40,503 nt of DNA from Gordonia araii NBRC 100433 (GCF_000241265.1 NZ_BAEE01000057.1:1-40503); one strand, 5' to 3'. Shown: positions 15,297 through 26,703, counted from the first letter of the stretch. Numbers and translations: made by a program. Notes: generated from the sequence alone by a model not told the origin.

Positions 15297-15899
15297 GTGA
15301 CCACCGACGAGCGCGGCCTGAGCCGCGAGGAGCGGGATCTTCCCGCGCTCGCCGTCCTGGCTCTCCTCACGCTCGGGCCGCGGCACCCGTACGACATCCA
15401 CCGTTTCGTGGTGCAGACCCGCAAGGACTTCGTCACCGGAGCGCCGCGCAGCATCTACCACGCGGTGCAGCGGCTGCAACGCGGTCACCTCATCGAACCG
15501 ATCGGCTCGGAGCAGGACGGCGGCCGCCCGGAGCGGACGGTGTTCGCGCTGACCGACGCCGGGCGCGCGGAGGGCCGGCGCCGCGTCGCCAAGCTGCTGG
15601 CGACACCGCAGCCCGATCGCACGCTCACCGTCGCGGCGCTGTCCTTCCTCGGCATCCTGTCCCGAGACGACGCGCTGCTGGCGTTGCGGGCCCGAATCGC
15701 CGCTCTGGCATCCGATCTCGCGGTGAAGGAATCCGAGCTGGCCGAGGCGGGGGGTCTGCCGCCGATCCTGCTGATCGAGGCCGAGTACGAGTGCGACCAA
15801 TTGCGGGCCGAGAAAGCGTGGGTCACCGACCTGTCCGGGCGACTCGAATCCGGTGAACTGCCCTGGGTGCCCAGCGGCCCCCTATCCTCAGATCTATGA
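15297..15899 (+). CDS. PadR-family transcriptional regulator
   Basis: 200 residues from GTG 15297. Upstream in-frame ATG 15237 lies inside the palindrome and is unlikely. Residues about 15-100 are a PadR winged helix: LPALAVLALLTLGPRHPYDIHRFV, SIYHAVQRLQRGHLIEPIGSEQDGGRPERTVFALTDAGR. A C-terminal helical dimerisation domain follows with KESELAEAGGLPPILLIEAEYECDQLRAEKAWV. It would respond to a small ligand and control the NTF2-like gene and its own three-gene operon; the stop overlaps the next start by 4 bp (ATGA). Confidence 0.92.
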   Translation: MTTDERGLSREERDLPALAVLALLTLGPRHPYDIHRFVVQTRKDFVTGAPRSIYHAVQRLQRGHLIEPIGSEQDGGRPERTVFALTDAGRAEGRRRVAKLLATPQPDRTLTVAALSFLGILSRDDALLALRARIAALASDLAVKESELAEAGGLPPILLIEAEYECDQLRAEKAWVTDLSGRLESGELPWVPSGPLSSDL

Positions 15900-16924
15900 C
15901 AACCGAATCAGTTGCCCAGGCGCTGCTCGACGCGCAGGTCGCCTGGACGATCCACCGCCTCACCGGCGACGAACTACCCGAACTGGCCACGCAAGCCGTC
16001 GACGACGTGCTCGCCGTCGCCGAGAACGCCACGATCAGCGCGCTGGCGGATCCGGAAATGGTGAAGTCCTTCGCGCGCATGATCGCCAAGAACGTGCCGC
16101 CCAGCACCGCCGCGTCGACGTTGGTCGAGCACAGCGCCGAAGTCGTGATGTCCAACCCGGCCGGGACCTACACCCTGCGCGAGGTCATCGACCGAGACAA
16201 CGTCGAGCGCATCACCGACGAGGTCCTGGCGTTGACGCCGCTGCTGGAGAGTGTCCTCGACGACCTGACGCACAGTCCGATGACGGCGGCGATCGCATCG
16301 CGGTTCGTCGGCCGCATCGTCAACGACGTCCTGGCGGGCAACCGGGCGGTGGCCGAGAAGATCCCCGGAGTCGGTTCGCTCGTCTCGTTCGGCACGAAGG
16401 CGGCGGGTAAAGCGATCGGCAAGACCGGCGAGCAGTTCGAGGCGATGTTCAGCGACACCGCGGCCAAGGGCGCGGAGTTCGCCATGGGGCGCCTCAACAA
16501 GATCATCGTCGCGACGATGAAAGACCCGTCGACGCGGTCGGCGATCCTCGAAGTGTTCGACCTCTATGCCGACAAACCGATCGGACGGCTCGACAAGGTC
16601 ATCACACTCGACGACGCGAAGCGCATCGGCGGTCTGGGACAGGACGTCGCCATCGCCGGAGCCGTGTCCGAGCCCGCGCTCAAGCTCGTCGATGCGCTGA
16701 TCGACGGCTTCTTCACCGTGTACGGCGACTACCCGGCCGCCGACCTGCTCGACGAACTCGACATCACTCGCGACGACCTGGTGTCGTACGCGGTCCAGGG
16801 CGCGCCGCGGTTGTTCGACGCGGTCAAGCAGTCGGGCGAACTGGAACGCATCGTCCGCGAACAGCTCGCGCCGTTCTTCGAGTCGCCGGAGGTCGTCGCG
16901 ATCCTCGACGGGAAGGCCTCGTGA
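15896..16924 (+). CDS. Conserved actinobacterial protein of unknown function
   Basis: 342 residues, coupled on both sides (ATGA with padR, GTGA with the thioesterase). It is almost entirely alpha-helical by composition. Repeated segments carry acidic and hydrophobic heptads (TLREVIDRDNVERITDEVLALTPLLESVLDDL, MTAAIASRFVGRIVNDVLAGN). A short Gly/Ala segment IPGVGSLVSFGTKAAGKAIGK lies mid-protein near 165-185 and could touch a membrane. No signal peptide, catalytic motif or Cys/His site stands out. I do not recognise the family; co-translation with a thioesterase hints at lipid handling. Confidence 0.82.
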   Translation: MTTESVAQALLDAQVAWTIHRLTGDELPELATQAVDDVLAVAENATISALADPEMVKSFARMIAKNVPPSTAASTLVEHSAEVVMSNPAGTYTLREVIDRDNVERITDEVLALTPLLESVLDDLTHSPMTAAIASRFVGRIVNDVLAGNRAVAEKIPGVGSLVSFGTKAAGKAIGKTGEQFEAMFSDTAAKGAEFAMGRLNKIIVATMKDPSTRSAILEVFDLYADKPIGRLDKVITLDDAKRIGGLGQDVAIAGAVSEPALKLVDALIDGFFTVYGDYPAADLLDELDITRDDLVSYAVQGAPRLFDAVKQSGELERIVREQLAPFFESPEVVAILDGKAS

Positions 16925-17805
16925 CGTACGAGCCGAAGAACGCGTTCGACGCGTTCGCGATCCGCATTGTTCCCGACGTGGATCCGATCACGATGACGCA
17001 ACCGCTCGGCACTCGGGTCGTCGATCACCGGGGGCTCGTGGACCTGCCGGCGCTGATGGTCCTCTTCGACGATCTCGGCGGGTTGCCGTTCGCGCTCGCC
17101 GACCGGACGACGTCGTCGCTGCAGGCGCGGCTGACCGTCTCGTCGGGTGCTCGACCGGCCCGCACCGACGTCCTGCGCGGCGACAGCCGGCTGACCATGT
17201 CCGACGAGGGGCTGGGATCCACCCGGGTCGACATCGTGCGCGGCGAAGACGCGGTGGCCAGCGGATTCGCCCGCAGCGTCCGCGTCGGGCGAGCCGTCAT
17301 CGGGGAGTCCGAGGTCGTGGTCGGCGAGACGCTGCCCGCACCCGACGAGGCGGAGTTGCCGCCGCCGATCGACCCGGCGTTCAGCGGCGCCGACATCGTT
17401 GCGGCGATCGCCGACGGTGGTCTGCGCATCGGTCCTCTCGCCGAGCTGCTGGGCGGCACGATCGTCGACCCGAATCCCGAGGCGCTGCGATTCGCTGTTC
17501 CGGCGGTCGCGTGGATGGGCAACTTCTTCGGCACGATGCACGGCGGGATCATCGGCACGATCGTCGCGCAGGCGGCGTCGCTCGGCGTTGCCGCGAATAT
17601 GCGGGCGGGCACCGGGTACCAGCTCGTCGATTTCACCGTCGCCTTCCTGCGTTCACCGGCGGTCGACGGCCAGCCGGTCACCGCCACGGCGACGCCGGCG
17701 AAGCTGGGGCGGCGACTGTCGACCGTCGACGTCGAACTGCGCGCCGCCGACGGGACTCTTCTCGCGCGAGCGACCGCCGACGCGAGGTGTGATCTCTCGG
17801 GCTGA
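16921..17805 (+). CDS. Hotdog-fold thioesterase (PaaI-like), double domain
   Basis: 294 residues from GTG 16921. The second half has the hotdog acyl-CoA thioesterase core: WMGNFFGTMHGGIIGTIVAQAASLG (HGGIIGT at 207-213, after the usual N..G..HGG pattern), then YQLVDFTVAFLRSPAVDGQPVTATA and the LSTVDVELRAADGTLLARATA strands. The first half (LPALMVLFDDLGG, SLQARLTVSSG, STRVDIVRGEDAVASGFARS) looks like a second, degenerate hotdog lacking the HGG. Presumed to hydrolyse acyl-CoA esters. Last gene of the PadR operon. Confidence 0.87.
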   Translation: MTYEPKNAFDAFAIRIVPDVDPITMTQPLGTRVVDHRGLVDLPALMVLFDDLGGLPFALADRTTSSLQARLTVSSGARPARTDVLRGDSRLTMSDEGLGSTRVDIVRGEDAVASGFARSVRVGRAVIGESEVVVGETLPAPDEAELPPPIDPAFSGADIVAAIADGGLRIGPLAELLGGTIVDPNPEALRFAVPAVAWMGNFFGTMHGGIIGTIVAQAASLGVAANMRAGTGYQLVDFTVAFLRSPAVDGQPVTATATPAKLGRRLSTVDVELRAADGTLLARATADARCDLSG

Positions 17806-17824
17806 GCCGGCGCCGATCGGCCGC

Positions 17825-18205
17825 CTATCTGGCGTGCGGCAGTGTGGACGGAGTTGCGCGGCCCGGCGGGTAGGGCTGACCAGCGGGCGCGGCCGGGATT
17901 TCCAACGGGTCTTTGAGGTAGCCGGCGGTGAACAGCAGCGCGCCGGCGATCGTCACGCCGACGGTGAGGGTGATCTGCCCGTGCTGGCGCTCCGGGCCGT
18001 AGGTAGTGGCGGGCGTTCGGCTGGTGCACGTCATCGTCGTGGTGCCGTCGGTGACTCCGACAGAACTTTCGCATCGGATGTCGCTTCGGCTCTCCTCCTC
18101 GGAGGCCAAGTACAAGAGCCACAGCGTGAGTACCAGACCCACGACGAACATCAGCCCGCCGAGCAGCATCAGCAGGACAGCGGACGTTCTGATCTTGGTC
18201 GTCAT
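17825..18205 (-). CDS. Small membrane protein with two transmembrane helices
   Basis: 126 residues from ATG 18205. Helix 1 is VLLMLLGGLMFVVGLVLTLWLLYLA (about 10-34) and helix 2 GQITLTVGVTIAGALLFTAGYL (about 76-97). Between them is a loop of about 40 residues with two Cys (IRCESS, MTCTSR) that may form a disulfide outside the membrane. The C-terminal tail is proline-rich. No family recognised. It is divergent from the alpha/beta hydrolase with only 38 bp between starts. Confidence 0.78.
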   Translation of the reverse strand: MTTKIRTSAVLLMLLGGLMFVVGLVLTLWLLYLASEEESRSDIRCESSVGVTDGTTTMTCTSRTPATTYGPERQHGQITLTVGVTIAGALLFTAGYLKDPLEIPAAPAGQPYPPGRATPSTLPHAR

Positions 18206-18243
18206 CCCGTCAGATTATTGGGTCTGGAGCATAGGCTGGAGCG

Positions 18244-18915
18244 GTGACTTCATTCGTGCTGGTCCCGGGTGCCGGCGGGCAGGCGTGGTACTTCCATCGA
18301 CTGGTTCCCGAACTCGTTGCGCCGGGGCACGACGCGGTGGCGGTGGATCTGCCGGCGACCGATGACACTGCCGGGTTGGCGGTGTACGCGGACCACATCG
18401 TCGCGGCGGCACCTCCGGGTCCGGTTGTCCTCGTCGCCCAGTCGATGGGCGGGCTGAGCGCGCCGTTGACCGTCGACCGGCTCGACGTGGAGGGCATCGT
18501 CCTGCTCAACGCCATGACGCCGCGACCGGGGGAGACGGGCGGGGACTGGTGGTCCAACACCGGGCAGGGCGATGCAGCACGGCAGATGGCCGTCGACGAG
18601 GGGCGTGACCCGGACGCGCCCTTCGATCCGTGGGAGATCTTCTTCCACGACGCCGATCCCGATCTGCTCGCCGAAGCACAGGCCGCGCCGCAGCCGGACC
18701 AGTCCGAGCGGCCGTTCGACGATCCGTGGCCGCTGGACGCGTGGCCCGACGTACCGACGCGGTTCATCGCCGCTCGCGACGATCGCCTCTTCCCGTTGGA
18801 CTTCCAGCGCAGGGTCGTGGGCGAACGCCTGGGCATCGACGTCGAGACCGTGCCGGGCGGACACCTCGCCGCGCTGACCCAGCCGACCGCCGTCGCCGAG
18901 CTGTTGATGCGGTAG
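18244..18915 (+). CDS. Alpha/beta hydrolase (small esterase-like)
   Basis: 223 residues from GTG 18244. FVLVPGAGGQAWYFHRLVPEL is the oxyanion HG-type region, VVLVAQSMGGLSAP the nucleophile elbow (AQSMG), and ETVPGGHLAALTQP carries the catalytic His. IAARDDRLFPLDFQ is a typical strand and acid region with Asp in RDDR. Acts on an unknown small ester or amide, similar to the plant MES/HNL-like hydrolases. The cap is short and contains an acidic, Trp-rich segment (GGDWWSNTGQGD, DPWEIFFHDADPD). Confidence 0.88.
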   Translation: MTSFVLVPGAGGQAWYFHRLVPELVAPGHDAVAVDLPATDDTAGLAVYADHIVAAAPPGPVVLVAQSMGGLSAPLTVDRLDVEGIVLLNAMTPRPGETGGDWWSNTGQGDAARQMAVDEGRDPDAPFDPWEIFFHDADPDLLAEAQAAPQPDQSERPFDDPWPLDAWPDVPTRFIAARDDRLFPLDFQRRVVGERLGIDVETVPGGHLAALTQPTAVAELLMR

Positions 18916-19126
18916 GTGCCCACTCGGCGTAGGTGAGGTGCCCACTCGGCGTTTCCACGGTGGTCGAGTGCCGTCGAGCCGCTAGGCGAGATGGCGTATC
19001 GAGACCAGGCGAGCGTATCGAGACCAGGCGAGCGTATCGAGACCAGGCGAGCGTATCGAGACCAGGCGGCGCTCATACGGTGGTCGAGTGCCGTCGAGCC
19101 GCTAGGCGAGATGGCGTATCGAGACC
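18916..19126. repeat. Repeat cluster: short pair, two 49-bp copies and a 19-bp tandem array
   Basis: GTGCCCACTCGGCGT occurs at 18916-18930 and 18938-18952. Two 49-bp copies of the dispersed element (18958-19006 and 19078-19126) look identical. Between them the 3' end of the first copy is repeated as AGGCGAGCGTATCGAGACC at 19007, 19026 and 19045. The rest of the 287-bp gap (19127-19202) is AT-richer and presumably holds the promoter of the following operon; I see no palindrome there. Confidence 0.92.
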
Positions 19127-19202
19127 CATAGAGACGCCGGCGCTCACCATAAAACAATCATGCGTGCTTGCTTTTTTCGCGCGACCGTGTGACGCTGAAG
19201 AC

Positions 19203-20006
19203 ATGTCAGCCGTAGCCGCGATCGTGGCCGACCTCTCGGCCGAAAGCGATGCCCTCGACGACCTCGTCGCGGATCTGTCACCCGAACAGTGGGCCTCTTC
19301 CACCCCCGCCGAGGGATGGACCATCGCCCATCAGATCGGCCATCTCCTGTGGACCGACCGCGTCTCGCTCATCGCCGTGACGGACGGCGAGGGGTTCCAG
19401 GAGCTGCTCACCGAGGCCGCCAAGGACCCGATGGGCTTCGTCGACGCGGGCGCCGACGAGGAAGCCGCCCGTCCGCCCGCCGACCTGCTCGCGGACTGGC
19501 GCAAGACCCGCGCCAAGCTCGGCGGCGCACTCTGCGGGGTGCCCGACGGCACGAAGCTCCCGTGGTTCGGCCCGCCGATGTCGGCCGCGTCGATGGCCAC
19601 CGCCCGGATGATGGAGACCTGGGCCCACGGGCTCGACGTCGCCGACGCCCTCGGCGTCGTGCGCGAGCCCACCGACCGGCTGCGCCACGTCGTCCATATC
19701 GGTGTCCGCACCCGCGATTTCGCCTACATGGTGAACGGCAGGCAAGCACCGGCCGAGCCGTTCCGCTACGAGATCACCGCGCCGAGCGGCGAGCTGTGGA
19801 CCTGGGGCCCGGAAGACGCGTCCGACATCGTGCGCGGGTCCGCCCTCGACTTCTGCGAACTGGTGACCCAGCGCCGCCACCCCGCCGACCTCGACGTCAC
19901 GACTGTCGGCGACGACGCGGCCGACTGGGTGACGATCGCACAGTGCTTTGCCGGCCCGCCCGGATCGGGCCGGGAACCCTCCGGGAAACAGGGAGACGAC
20001 CAGTGA
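19203..20006 (+). CDS. DinB-like / mycothiol maleylpyruvate isomerase-type metal-binding protein (TIGR03084-like)
   Basis: 267 residues from ATG 19203. The helical-bundle motifs are [39 protein letters not shown] (HxxxH-type metal ligands near residues 40-46) and [18 protein letters not shown] (third His near residue 141). This is the DinB/MDMPI pattern of TIGR03084 proteins, which are often encoded beside AtuA-like proteins and acyl-CoA carboxylases. Function is unknown; a thiol- or metal-dependent isomerase or hydrolase is possible. First gene of the long operon; its stop overlaps the next GTG by 4 bp. Confidence 0.87.
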   Translation: MSAVAAIVADLSAESDALDDLVADLSPEQWASSTPAEGWTIAHQIGHLLWTDRVSLIAVTDGEGFQELLTEAAKDPMGFVDAGADEEAARPPADLLADWRKTRAKLGGALCGVPDGTKLPWFGPPMSAASMATARMMETWAHGLDVADALGVVREPTDRLRHVVHIGVRTRDFAYMVNGRQAPAEPFRYEITAPSGELWTWGPEDASDIVRGSALDFCELVTQRRHPADLDVTTVGDDAADWVTIAQCFAGPPGSGREPSGKQGDDQ

Positions 20007-21718
20007 CGAACACCGTCCGAATCGGCAACATGTCCGGCTTCTACGGCGACCGCTTCACCGCCATGCGCGAGATGCTCGAAGGCGGTGAACTCGACTATCT
20101 GACCGGTGACTACCTCGCCGAGCTGACGATGCTCATCCTCGGTCGCGACCGTTTGAAGGATCCGTCGCTCGGCTACGCCAAGACTTTCCTCCGTCAGCTC
20201 GAGGACGGCCTCGGCCTCGCCCTCGACAAGGGCGTCAAGATCGTCAGCAACGCCGGCGGCCTCAACCCGCACGGTCTGGCGGTGGCGATCCGCGGACTGG
20301 CCGACAAGCTGGGTCTCGACGCCCAGGTCGCGTTCATCAGCGGCGACGACCTGGTCAAAGACGCGGCCAAGCTGGGACTGGGAGACCCGCTGACGGCCAA
20401 CGCCTACCTCGGTGCCTTCGGCATCAAGACGGCGCTCGACCGCGGTGCCGACATCGTCGTCACCGGCCGCGTCACCGACGCCTCCCTCACCGTCGGACCG
20501 GCGGCCGCCGCCTACGACTGGGACTACCAGAACCTCGACGAACTCGCCGGCGCCGTCGTCGCCGGCCACATCATCGAGTGCGGAGCCCAGGCCACCGGCG
20601 GCAACTACTCCTTCTTCACCGAAATCCCGATGGGGCACCTGGGCTTCCCGATCGCCGAGGTCAGCGCCGACGGATCGTCGGTCATCACCAAGCACGACGG
20701 AACGGGCGGTGCCGTCACCGTCGGCACCGTCACGGCGCAGTTGCTCTACGAGGTCGGCGGGCCGCGCTACCTGAATCCGGACGTCACCACCCGCCTGGAT
20801 TCGATTGAGCTGGAACAGATCTCGCCCGACAGGGTCGCCGTGCGCAACGTGCGCGGCGAGAACCCGCCGCGCGACGTGAAGGTCTCGCTGAACTTCCTCG
20901 CCGGCCTGCGCAACGAGGTCGACGTGGTGCTCACCGGCCTCGATATCGAGGCGAAGGCGGCGCTCTTCGAAGAGCAGCTGAGGGCCGCGCTGCCGGAGAC
21001 TCCCGCCGAGCTGAGCTTCGACCTCTCGCGCACCGACCGCCCGGACGGCACCACCGAGGAACAGGCGAGCGCGATGCTCCGCGTCGTCGCCCGCGATACC
21101 GATCCGAACAAGGTCGGCCGCCCGTTCTCGTCGGCCGTCGTCGAGCTGGCGCTGGCGAGCTATCCGGGCTTCACCCTCATGGCACCGCCCGGAAATGCCG
21201 CTCCCTACGGAGTCTTCGAACCGGGATACGTCGACGCGGCGCTCGTTCCGCACCGGGTCGTTCAGCCCGACGGCGTCACCGTCGCGATCGAACCGTCGTC
21301 GCAGCGGGGCGACGTCCCCGCCGACGAGGACTCCGTCCCGCCCACCGGCGCCGATTTCGGCCCGACGACGATTGCTCCGCTCGGCCGGATCGCCGGTGCG
21401 CGCTCGGGTGACAAGGGCGGCAGCGCCAACATCGGCGTCTGGGTCCGTTCCGACGACGAGTTCGCCTGGCTCGACCAGACTCTCACCGCCGACCTGGTCC
21501 GCGAGCTGCTGCCGGAGGTCGCCGAGCTGACCATCCGCCGCTACGCGCTGCCCAACCTGCGCGCGGTGAACTTCGTCATCGAGGGCGTCCTCGGACGCGG
21601 AGTGGCCGACCAGGTGCGCTTCGATCCGCAAGCCAAAGGTCTGGGCGAATGGCTCCGCTCGCGCCCGGTCCCGATTCCCGCCAAGTTCTTGCCCGCGAAC
21701 GCCGACAAGGAGAACTGA
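20003..21718 (+). CDS. AtuA-like acyclic terpene utilisation family protein (DUF1446; Rv0976c-like)
   Basis: 571 residues from GTG 20003 (GTGA overlap). The start [39 protein letters not shown] is the DUF1446 opening. Conserved blocks [27 protein letters not shown] and [14 protein letters not shown] follow. The C-terminal domain (from about residue 460) has [17 protein letters not shown], the AtuA C-terminal signature. AtuA is required for citronellol/geraniol degradation in Pseudomonas, but its reaction is not established. It heads a cluster matching Mtb Rv0976c-Rv0971c. The stop and next start share one base (TGATG). Confidence 0.92.
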   Translation: MTNTVRIGNMSGFYGDRFTAMREMLEGGELDYLTGDYLAELTMLILGRDRLKDPSLGYAKTFLRQLEDGLGLALDKGVKIVSNAGGLNPHGLAVAIRGLADKLGLDAQVAFISGDDLVKDAAKLGLGDPLTANAYLGAFGIKTALDRGADIVVTGRVTDASLTVGPAAAAYDWDYQNLDELAGAVVAGHIIECGAQATGGNYSFFTEIPMGHLGFPIAEVSADGSSVITKHDGTGGAVTVGTVTAQLLYEVGGPRYLNPDVTTRLDSIELEQISPDRVAVRNVRGENPPRDVKVSLNFLAGLRNEVDVVLTGLDIEAKAALFEEQLRAALPETPAELSFDLSRTDRPDGTTEEQASAMLRVVARDTDPNKVGRPFSSAVVELALASYPGFTLMAPPGNAAPYGVFEPGYVDAALVPHRVVQPDGVTVAIEPSSQRGDVPADEDSVPPTGADFGPTTIAPLGRIAGARSGDKGGSANIGVWVRSDDEFAWLDQTLTADLVRELLPEVAELTIRRYALPNLRAVNFVIEGVLGRGVADQVRFDPQAKGLGEWLRSRPVPIPAKFLPANADKEN

Positions 21719-22889
21719 TGCCGTTCACCTCGCCGCTCTGGGATTCCCCCGAGCGCCAACAACTGCGCGCCACCGTCGCCGACTTCACCAAGCGCCACAT
21801 CCTGCCCCACCAGGACGACTGGGAGCGCGACGGACTCATTCCGCGTGAGACCCACCTGGCCGCCGCCGAACTCGGGCTGTTCGGTCTGGGCATCCCCGAA
21901 GAGGTCGGTGGATCTGGCGGCGACCTGGTCGACGCCACGATCATGGCCGAGGAAATGCTGTACCTCGGCACGTCCGGCGGCGTGATGGCGTCGTTGTTCA
22001 CCAACGGGATCTCGTTGCCGCACCTGGTCGCCGCGGGCGATCCGGAGCAGATCGACCGCTGGGTGCGGCCGACGCTGGCCGGCGAGAAGATCGGCTCGCT
22101 CGCGATCACCGAGCCCGGCGGCGGCAGCGACGTCGGGCATCTGCGCACCAAGGCGGTGCGCGACGGCGATGAATACGTGGTCAACGGATCGAAGACGTTC
22201 ATCACGTCGGCCGTGCGCGCTGACTTCGTCGTCACCGCGGTCCGCACCGGCGGCGACGGTGCGGCCGGAGTCTCGCTGCTCGTCGTGGAGAAGGGCACAC
22301 CGGGCTTCACCGTGGCGCGCAAGCTCGACAAGATGGGCTGGCTCGCCTCGGACACCGCCGAGTTGTCGTATGAGGACGTGCGCGTCCCGGTCAGCAACCT
22401 CGTCGGTCCCGAGAACTCCGGATTCGCCCAGATCGCGGCGGCTTTCGTGACCGAACGGTCGGTGCTGGCTACGCAGGCCTACGCGGCCGCCCAGCGCTGC
22501 CTGGATCTGACGCTCGACTGGGTGCGCAACCGGGAGACGTTCGGGCGCCCGCTGATCTCACGGCAATCGGTGCAGGACTCGGTCACCGAAATGGCCCGAC
22601 GCATCGACGTCGCGCGAACCTACTCGCGGGCTGTCGTGGAGGCCAAGGTCGCCGCCGACGCGGCCGGGGGAGGACCCGATCTGGTCGCCGAGGTCTGCTT
22701 CGCCAAGAACACGGCCGTCGAGACCGGCGAATGGGTCGCGAACAAGGCCGTGCAGCTCTTCGGCGGCATGGGGTACATGCGCGAATCCGAGGTCGAACGC
22801 CAGTACCGCGACATGCGCATCATCGGCATCGGCGGCGGCACCACGGAGATCCTGACCGGACTGGCCGCGAAACGATTGGGGTATCAGGC

Positions 22890-22893
<4 letters not shown>
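21718..22893 (+). CDS. fadE13: Acyl-CoA dehydrogenase, FadE13-like
   Basis: 391 residues. FAD/substrate signatures are IGSLAITEPGGGSDV and VNGSKTFITSA, and the C-terminal RDMRIIGIGGGTTEILTGL. The usual catalytic Glu before GTxxI (as in medium-chain dehydrogenases) is Gly here. Glu246 in FVTERSVLA sits where isovaleryl- and long-chain-type enzymes carry their base, suggesting that active-site arrangement. It would introduce an alpha-beta double bond in the acyl-CoA that the carboxylase then modifies. Overlaps accD2 by ATGA. Confidence 0.92.
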
Positions 22894-24488
<1,595 letters not shown>

Positions 24489-24495
24489 GGCGGAC

Positions 24496-26703
24496 ATGAC
24501 TACGAAAACGAAGAACAAGACGGCCGCGACGCGTGCGATCACCTCGGTACTCGTCGCCAACCGCGGCGAGATCGCCTGCCGGGTGTTCCGTACCTGCCGC
24601 GACATGGGCATCGCCACCGTCGCGGTCTACTCCGATCCGGACGCGGACGCTCCTCATGTGCGCCAAGCGGATTCGGCCGTCCGGCTCCCCGGCTCGACGT
24701 CGGCGGAGACATACCTGCGAGGCGAGCTGATCATCGACGCCGCGCGTGCGGCCGGCGCTGACGCCATCCACCCCGGTTACGGGTTCCTCTCGGAGAACGC
24801 GGAGTTCGCGCAGTCGGTGATCGATGCCGGACTGATCTGGATCGGACCGCCGCCGTCGGCGATCACCGCCATGGGGTCGAAGGTCAACGCCAAGGAACTC
24901 ATGGACGCCGCGGGCGTTCCGGTGCTCGGCGACCTCGATCCGGCAAAGGTCACCGCGGACGACTTGCCGCTGCTCATCAAGGCCTCGGCCGGTGGCGGCG
25001 GGCGCGGCATGCGGATCGTGCGGGACCTCGCCGACCTGGACGAGAATGTCGCGGCCGCCAAACGGGAGGCCGAGTCGGCCTTCGGCGATCCGACGGTGTT
25101 CTGCGAACCCTACGTCGAGCGCGGCCACCACATCGAGGTCCAGGTGATGGCCGACAACCACGGTGCGGTCTGGGCCGTTGGCGAGCGCGAGTGCTCGATC
25201 CAGCGCCGGCACCAGAAGGTCATCGAGGAAGCGCCCGCGCCGTTGGTCGAGTCTCTCGGCGGAGATTTGCGCGAGCGGCTCTACGACGCAGCTCGCAAAG
25301 CCGTTGCCGCCATCGGGTATTCGGGTGCTGGCACGGTCGAGTTCCTAGCCGACGGTAACGGGCGGTTCTACTTCCTGGAGACCAATACGCGTCTGCAGGT
25401 GGAGCACCCGGTCACCGAAGAGACGACCGGCCTCGATCTCGTCGAATGGCAGCTGCGCGTCGCGATGGGGGAGCCGCTGACTGGCGACGAACCGGTCGCC
25501 GTCGGGCACTCCATCGAGGCGCGGCTCTACGCGGAAAACCCTGCCGCCGAGTGGGCGCCGCAGTCGGGGACGGTGCACCGGTTCGCGGTAGACGAGCGCG
25601 CGTCGGCGGCGTCGCGAATCCGCGTCGACACCGGAATCGCCGACGGCAGCGAAATCTCCACCTTCTACGACCCGATGATCGCCAAGGTGATCAGTTGGGC
25701 GCCGACCCGTCGACGAGCGGCCGCCACGTTGGCGGCGGCGCTGGCCGGCGCGACCCTGCACGGTCCGGTGACCAACCGCGACATGCTGGTGAACACGTTG
25801 AGGTCGGAACAGTTCCTTTCCGGCGATACCGACACCGCGTTCATCGACGAGGTCGGGCTCGACGTGCTTGCCGCGCCGCTCGCTGACGAAGCGGACGCAC
25901 GGCTGGCGGCGATCGCAGCGGCGCTCGCAGATGCCGAGTGGAATCGCGCTGGCGCACAGGCGCTTCCGGCGATCCCGTCCGGGTTCCGCAACATCGCGTC
26001 GGGCTTCCAGGAGAAGAAGTTCGGCGCGGGTGACGACGAGGTGACGGTGCGGTACCGCTTCGAGCGCCGGGCCGGTGCCGCCGTGAGCGCGCGTGCCCCC
26101 GGCTACGGCGTCGTCCTTCCCGACGACGAGGGCGTCGAGGTCGTGGCGGTTGGGATCGCAAGCGCTCCGGCGTCGCCCGACGGTGGTCGAGTGGTGGCCG
26201 GTTTCGCGACTGGCCCGGCGTTCCCCCACGGTGGTCGAGTGGCGGCCGGTGTCGCGACCGGTCCGGTGTTCCCCCACGGTGGTCGAGTGCCGGGGAGCGC
26301 AGCGACCCGGTGTATCGAGACCCTGGTGACCCTCAATGCCAACGGCGTCACCCGCGACCTGATCGTCGCGCGCTACGGCGACACGGTCTTCGTCGACTCA
26401 CCGGGCAAGTCGGTGACTTTGGGCGTCGTGCCGCGCTACATCGACCCGTCGACGGTGCAGCGCCCGGGTTCGCTGCTCGCGCCGATGCCCGGCTCGGTCA
26501 TCCGTGTCGCGGTGGCCGAGGGTGACAAGGTCACCGCCGGTCAGCCGCTGTTGTGGCTGGAGGCGATGAAGATGGAGCACACGATCGCCGCGCCGAGTGA
26601 TGGCATCGTCGCGACACTGGCCGTCGAGGTCGGCCGCCAGCTAGCCGTCGGCGATGTGCTGGCGATCATCGAGGCGGAATCCGAAGAATCCGACGAATCC
26701 TGA
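24496..26703 (+). CDS. accA2: Acyl-CoA carboxylase biotin (alpha) subunit, AccA2-like, with translated repeat insert
   Basis: 735 residues, longer than the usual 650-670. The biotin carboxylase domain has VLVANRGEIACRVFRTCRDMG near 15-35, HPGYGFLSENAEFA, the ATP-grasp KASAGGGGRGMR, and FLETNTRLQVEHPVTE. The C-terminal biotin carrier domain has LLWLEAMKMEHTI with biotinyl Lys692. Between them, residues 563-609 are encoded by DNA of the dispersed repeat family (26182-26322), an in-frame insertion in the linker region, which accounts for most of the excess length. Both catalytic domains look intact. GGCGGA upstream of ATG 24496 is a weak ribosome site. Confidence 0.93.
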   Translation: MTTKTKNKTAATRAITSVLVANRGEIACRVFRTCRDMGIATVAVYSDPDADAPHVRQADSAVRLPGSTSAETYLRGELIIDAARAAGADAIHPGYGFLSENAEFAQSVIDAGLIWIGPPPSAITAMGSKVNAKELMDAAGVPVLGDLDPAKVTADDLPLLIKASAGGGGRGMRIVRDLADLDENVAAAKREAESAFGDPTVFCEPYVERGHHIEVQVMADNHGAVWAVGERECSIQRRHQKVIEEAPAPLVESLGGDLRERLYDAARKAVAAIGYSGAGTVEFLADGNGRFYFLETNTRLQVEHPVTEETTGLDLVEWQLRVAMGEPLTGDEPVAVGHSIEARLYAENPAAEWAPQSGTVHRFAVDERASAASRIRVDTGIADGSEISTFYDPMIAKVISWAPTRRRAAATLAAALAGATLHGPVTNRDMLVNTLRSEQFLSGDTDTAFIDEVGLDVLAAPLADEADARLAAIAAALADAEWNRAGAQALPAIPSGFRNIASGFQEKKFGAGDDEVTVRYRFERRAGAAVSARAPGYGVVLPDDEGVEVVAVGIASAPASPDGGRVVAGFATGPAFPHGGRVAAGVATGPVFPHGGRVPGSAATRCIETLVTLNANGVTRDLIVARYGDTVFVDSPGKSVTLGVVPRYIDPSTVQRPGSLLAPMPGSVIRVAVAEGDKVTAGQPLLWLEAMKMEHTIAAPSDGIVATLAVEVGRQLAVGDVLAIIEAESEESDES
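26182..26322. repeat. Dispersed repeat with 48-bp duplications inside accA2, translated in frame
   Basis: GGTGGTCGAG occurs at 26182, 26230 and 26278, exactly 48 bp (16 codons) apart. The first two units extend GTGG...TTCCCCCAC with high identity; the third is the dispersed element itself, ending TATCGAGACC at 26322. The whole is 141 bp (47 codons) without a stop. The encoded residues alternate PHGGRV/AAGxATGP-type repeats, a flexible Gly/Ala/Pro linker. Confidence 0.92.

Noticed and set aside
18916..19126. Transposon ends or attachment sites
   Set aside because: The 49-bp copies are the same dispersed repeat seen elsewhere; there is no integrase, transposase or target duplication.
19127..19202. 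TetR operator upstream of the AtuA/AccA2 operon
   Set aside because: Searched by eye; the region is AT-richer but I found no convincing palindrome.
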